A stretch of 51,559 bases of DNA. Source: Pseudomonadota bacterium (GTDB lineage Bacteria > Pseudomonadota > Gammaproteobacteria > Xanthomonadales > Xanthomonadaceae). The notes beneath the pieces were generated by a model. It searched no databases, was not told where the DNA came from, and saw nothing but the letters and a program-made list of their open reading frames with translations. The stretch lies in contig CAUJJG010000079.1 in assembly GCA_963205445.1 (NCBI GenBank), positions 1 through 51,559 of the forward strand, read 5' to 3'. Below are positions 48,129 to 51,559 of the stretch, in pieces. Position 1 is the stretch's first letter. Every line of letters begins with the position of its first letter. A program made the position numbers and the translations under genes.

Positions 48129-49493
48129 ATGAAACTCCATATCTTGGGCATCGCCGGCACTTTCATGGGCGGCGTGGCCGCGTTGGCGCGCGAGCTGGGT
48201 CATGTGGTCGAAGGCAGCGACCAAGGCATCTATCCACCGATGTCCACCCAGTTGGAGCAGTTGGGGATCGCGCTGAAGCAGGGCTACCGGCCCGAGCACT
48301 TGGCGCCTGATTGCGACCAGATCATCGTCGGCAATGCATTGTCACGCGGCAATCCGGCGGTGGAGCATGTGCTGGACGCGGGGCTGCGCTACACCTCCGG
48401 TGCGCAATGGCTGAGCGAGCATGTGCTGCCAGGGCGCGATGTACTGGCAGTGGCCGGCACCCACGGCAAGACCACGACCACCACGATTCTGGCTTGGCTT
48501 TTGCAGGCCGCGGGCCGCGCGCCCGGGTTTCTCATCGGTGGCGTGGCCGAGGATTTCGGCGTGTCGGCGCGGTGTGGCAGCGGCAGCCCCTTCGTGGTTG
48601 AGGCCGACGAGTACGACACGGCCTTCTTCGACAAGCGCAGCAAGTTCGTGCACTACCGGCCGCTGGTGGCCATCCTCAATAATCTGGAATACGACCACGC
48701 CGACATCTTCCCCGATGTCGCCGCCATCCAGCGCCAGTTCCATCATCTCGTGCGTACGGTGCCCCGGCGCGGTCGTTTGATCGTCAATGGTCACGATGCG
48801 CATCTGCGGGACGTGTTGGGGATGGGGTGCTGGACGCCGGTGGAGCGCTTCGGTTTCGACCCCGCGTTCGAGTGGTGCGCACGCAAATTGGCGGAGGACG
48901 GTAGCCGGTTCGCCGTGTTGCGGGATGGCGTGGCGGTGGGCGAGGTTGACTGGCCACTGCTGGGCGACCACAACGTGCTGAACGGTCTGGCCGCGCTGGC
49001 TGCCTGCGCGGCGGTCGGGGTCGATGTGGCCGAGGTTGTGCCTGCGCTGACAGGCTTCCGCAGCGTCAAGCGCCGATTGGAAGTGATTGGTGCGCATGCG
49101 GGCATCACCGTGTACGACGATTTCGCCCATCACCCCACGGCCATCCACACCACGCTGGCAGGGTTGCGGGCCAAGGTGGGTGCGTCGCAACGCATCATTG
49201 TCGCGATGGAGCCACGCAGCAATTCGATGCGCTTGGGTGCACATGCCGATGCGTTGGCGCCCTCACTGGTGCATGCCGACGCAGTGGTGTTTCTGGCGCG
49301 CCCGGAACTGCCCTGGGATGCAGGCAAAGTCGTTGCGGCGGTGCGTGGGGAAGCGGTGGCCGTGGCGGATGCCGATGCCCTGTTGGACGAGTTGCGTGCC
49401 CGTGTTCGTGCGGGTGACCATGTGGTCTTCATGTCCAACGGCGGTTTTGACGGTGCGCCTCGTCGATTTTTCGAGGCCATCGCGCGAGGCTGA
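48129..49493 (+). CDS. mpl: UDP-MurNAc:L-Ala-gamma-D-Glu-meso-DAP ligase
   Basis: 454 residues. Recycles cell-wall tripeptide by ligating it to UDP-MurNAc. Mur ligase fold: N-terminal LHILGIAGTFMGGVAALAR (typical of Mpl), ATP site AGTHGKTTTTT at 109-119, VVEADEYDTAFFDKRSKF, NLEYDHADIF, and the C-terminal VYDDFAHHPTAI. No strong Shine-Dalgarno; GGAAC lies in the end of the palindromic unit. Confidence 0.96.
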   Translation: MKLHILGIAGTFMGGVAALARELGHVVEGSDQGIYPPMSTQLEQLGIALKQGYRPEHLAPDCDQIIVGNALSRGNPAVEHVLDAGLRYTSGAQWLSEHVLPGRDVLAVAGTHGKTTTTTILAWLLQAAGRAPGFLIGGVAEDFGVSARCGSGSPFVVEADEYDTAFFDKRSKFVHYRPLVAILNNLEYDHADIFPDVAAIQRQFHHLVRTVPRRGRLIVNGHDAHLRDVLGMGCWTPVERFGFDPAFEWCARKLAEDGSRFAVLRDGVAVGEVDWPLLGDHNVLNGLAALAACAAVGVDVAEVVPALTGFRSVKRRLEVIGAHAGITVYDDFAHHPTAIHTTLAGLRAKVGASQRIIVAMEPRSNSMRLGAHADALAPSLVHADAVVFLARPELPWDAGKVVAAVRGEAVAVADADALLDELRARVRAGDHVVFMSNGGFDGAPRRFFEAIARG

Positions 49494-49525
49494 GCCCGTC
49501 AGGCGTTGGCCCTGAGGCTGCACTT

Positions 49526-51445
49526 TCAGCGTGGGTGCGCCAACACTTGCAGCGCGGCATCATCCATTGCCTGCAGATCGGCAGGCAGTCCATTGGTTGG
49601 CGGTTCGGGCTGCCAGAGCGTCAGCAGCCGAAGCCGTCGGCGCAGCTGCATGACGTCATAGCGCGCCACCCACAGCGTGTCGCCATCCGCCAGGCGGGCG
49701 GGCGCGGGCCAGACGCGGAGGACTTCGATGTGCTCGGGGTTGGCGGCGTTCATTCGACGCAACAGCAGACGTTCTGGATGTGCATCCAGGGCCAGCGGCA
49801 ACACGGGGCGTTGTGCCGGGGCGACGTCGTCGTCCAGCAGGCGCAGTGCATCCACCCAGTCGGCAGCTGGCTGCACTTGCCAACCATTCGACTGCAGGCG
49901 GGTTTTCAGCAGGTCGATATTGCCGGCCACTTCGATGTCGAAGCGTTGCCGGGGATCGCTGACGCCTTGCGCGCGCCAGTGCATCCTGTCCAGCACCTGT
50001 GTCGGCGGTGGGGGCTCGAAAGTGGCCAATGTTGCGGGCGCACTGTGCGGGGCGTACCAACATGCGGCCACGATGAAACTGCCGTAGAAGGTCCAGCCCA
50101 GTGGACGCATCCAGAACGAGCGTTCGCTGTGACTGCGGTAGGCAATGCCGATCAGCAGCACCCACAGCGCCCCCAGCAGCACGCCGCCGACGATGTCCGA
50201 CAGCCAATGCGCCCCCAGATACAGGCGTGCAAAGCCCACCATCGCGGTGGCAATGCCCGTCAGCAGATAGGGCCACACGCGCTGACGGCCCGGCAGCTCG
50301 CGGGCGATCAGGACTGCAAAAAAGCCGAAGACCACGGTTGTCATGGTGACGGCCACCGAAGGGAAGCCGAAGCCAGCCGCAGCGGTGGGTGGGCGCGGCA
50401 TGTCGATCAAGGCATCCAAGCCTTCGGTCAGCGCCAGCCCCACGGCGATGGCCACCGCCCAATGGACGGCGGCTTTCCATCGCCTGCGCCACAGCAGCCA
50501 TGCCATTGCGGCCACCGAGGCCAATCCCAGCACCGGGGCGCTGCCGATCGCCGCCAGCGTAGCCATCATCCGGTCTGCCAGCGGATTGCGCAGGGCAAAC
50601 ATCAGCGCATGCACTTCGTGGTCCATCAGCAAGGGGCCACCTTGCAGCATCAAGGATGCGCTGAACCAAGCCCACAGCCAGGCGACCGCGAACAGGCAAA
50701 CGGCCAGCAGCAGCAAAGGGGCGGTTTCAGGACGGCGCCGATCGATGAGCGCTGCTGCCTGTCGACCGAGCAGGGGGTGCCGATGACTCCAGCGCAACAG
50801 TCGTGCCAACAGGCTGTCGGCATTCACCGCAAACCAGCGCCAGCCATAGAGCACCATGGCCCAGACCAGCCCCAGTGCAGCGACCAGGCCCAGCAGGACC
50901 AAGGCCAATTTGTCGGCCACCACGGCCACCGCATCGTAGGCCTGACCCAGTGCCCAGCCTGGCAGCAGGAACAAGATGGCCCACGAGACGCAGGCCATGC
51001 CGCTGGCCTGCAGATAGCGAGGCAAAGGCATTTTCGCCATGCCCGCGATGGCAGGAACGAAGGGCCGTACGGCGCCCACGTATCGGGCGATGAAGATGCT
51101 TTTCAGTGCGTTGCGTCGGAACAACGCTTCGCCGCGGCCCAGCAAAGCGGGATAACGCCGGAATGGCCAAACGCCGCGCAGGCTGTCGCCCCAGCGGCGT
51201 CCGACCCAGTAACTGAGGCTATCGCCCGCGAACGCGCCCAATGCCGCACACACCACCGCATAGGGGCCGTCCAGCTCCCCCATCCCGATCAGGACGCCGA
51301 TGGCAATCATCAGCGGCAGGGCCGGCACGATTGCACCCAGCACGATCAAGGCGTCGCTGAGGGCAATCAGGAAGATCAGCAGGCCGGCCGCCTGCGGATG
51401 CGCGCCAATCCAGGCAACGATGTTGTCGAACCACGCGCTTTGCAT
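49526..51445 (-). CDS. DedA - PAP2 (LssY-like) fusion membrane protein
   Basis: 639 residues. Residues about 1-210 are a DedA/SNARE-associated membrane domain (DALIVLGAIVPALP, GRRWGDSLRG, FIARYVGAVRPFVPAIAG). About 250-440 is a PAP2-like domain. The remainder is a soluble LssY-type C-terminal region (HWRAQGVSDPRQRFDIEVAG). In the PAP2 part motif 3 is kept (R407, H413, D417), but the motif 2 His is alanine (PSVAV, A365) and the motif 1 Lys position is Asp (D344). A lipid phosphatase or transporter role is therefore uncertain. Confidence 0.85.
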   Translation of the reverse strand: MQSAWFDNIVAWIGAHPQAAGLLIFLIALSDALIVLGAIVPALPLMIAIGVLIGMGELDGPYAVVCAALGAFAGDSLSYWVGRRWGDSLRGVWPFRRYPALLGRGEALFRRNALKSIFIARYVGAVRPFVPAIAGMAKMPLPRYLQASGMACVSWAILFLLPGWALGQAYDAVAVVADKLALVLLGLVAALGLVWAMVLYGWRWFAVNADSLLARLLRWSHRHPLLGRQAAALIDRRRPETAPLLLLAVCLFAVAWLWAWFSASLMLQGGPLLMDHEVHALMFALRNPLADRMMATLAAIGSAPVLGLASVAAMAWLLWRRRWKAAVHWAVAIAVGLALTEGLDALIDMPRPPTAAAGFGFPSVAVTMTTVVFGFFAVLIARELPGRQRVWPYLLTGIATAMVGFARLYLGAHWLSDIVGGVLLGALWVLLIGIAYRSHSERSFWMRPLGWTFYGSFIVAACWYAPHSAPATLATFEPPPPTQVLDRMHWRAQGVSDPRQRFDIEVAGNIDLLKTRLQSNGWQVQPAADWVDALRLLDDDVAPAQRPVLPLALDAHPERLLLRRMNAANPEHIEVLRVWPAPARLADGDTLWVARYDVMQLRRRLRLLTLWQPEPPTNGLPADLQAMDDAALQVLAHPR

Positions 51446-51451
51446 CGGCGG

Positions 51452-51457
51452 ATTATA
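51452..51457 (-). promoter_or_regulatory. Perfect TATAAT adjacent to the DedA-PAP2 start
   Basis: Minus-strand TATAAT ends 6 nt before the ATG at 51445, with no Shine-Dalgarno between. A start site 6-7 nt downstream would be the A of the ATG, implying a leaderless message. No good -35 is seen. Confidence 0.45.
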
Positions 51458-51502
51458 GGCGGCGGCCTTACACTTCCGGTTGACTCCGGACAGGAATGAC
51501 AC

Positions 51503-51559
51503 ATGACCTCGCTTGCTGGCAAGACTTTGTTCATCACTGGCGCCTCGCGCGGGATTGGC
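51503..51559 (+). CDS. SDR-family dehydrogenase, 5' end only (cut by window edge)
   Basis: Nineteen codons are visible: MTSLAGKTLFITGASRGIG. The TGASRGIG motif is the NAD(P)-binding glycine loop of short-chain dehydrogenases. AGGA at 51492-51495 is 7 nt before the ATG. Substrate cannot be guessed. Divergent from the DedA-PAP2 gene with 57 nt between. Confidence 0.85.
   Translation, partial: MTSLAGKTLFITGASRGIG

Overview
The window (about 66% G+C by eye) is chromosomal DNA of a gammaproteobacterium. It most resembles the Xanthomonadaceae/Lysobacteraceae (Xanthomonas, Lysobacter, Luteimonas, Thermomonas). The protein sequences point there, as do a short LID-less adenylate kinase, a PPi-dependent phosphofructokinase, a class II DAHP synthase, an HprK-containing regulatory PTS and the gene order. 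I cannot name the genus from sequence alone. Nearly everything is core housekeeping. I see no insertion sequence, prophage, CRISPR array, tRNA or rRNA, and no clear horizontally acquired island.

Region 1 (1-15,105) is the ribosomal protein supercluster. It holds the 3' end of tuf, the S10 genes (rpsJ to rpsQ), the spc genes (rplN to secY) and the alpha genes (rpsM, rpsK, rpsD, rpoA, rplQ), closed by a strong terminator. rpmJ is absent from its usual place after secY. Several spacers inside the cluster are unusually long and carry hairpins: rpsN-rpsH, rplR-rpsE, secY-rpsM and rpoA-rplQ.

Region 2 (15,121-22,496) holds dsbB, a class II DAHP synthase, hemE, a small WGR-domain gene, aroB-aroK, pdxH and proC-yggS. 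Two steps and the entry point of the shikimate pathway lie within 5 kb. Region 3 (22,606-26,828) holds the twitching ATPases pilT-pilU and the yqgE-ruvX-pyrB block.

Region 4 (26,882-37,892) is one long run of minus-strand genes: kdsD-kdsC-lptC-lptA-lptB (KDO synthesis and LPS transport), rpoN-hpf, then hprK-rapZ-IIA-HPr-EI (a PTS with no sugar permease) and mgtE. Region 5 (37,948-40,998) holds ibaG-murA, a DUF4126 membrane protein and a PhzF-like epimerase. Region 6 (41,138-51,559) holds a K+-independent H+-pyrophosphatase, a small secreted hypothetical, a DUF167 protein, two tandem CsgG-like secreted proteins, PPi-dependent phosphofructokinase, adk, mpl, a DedA-PAP2 fusion protein with degenerate catalytic motifs, and the start of an SDR gene.

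I found no clear new system. The points most worth a second look are the twin CsgG-like genes, the degenerate PAP2 domain, the hairpins inside the ribosomal cluster, a repeated GCGCGAYAAT promoter element with several apparently leaderless genes, and the pairing of a PPi-dependent glycolytic enzyme with a PPi-driven proton pump.
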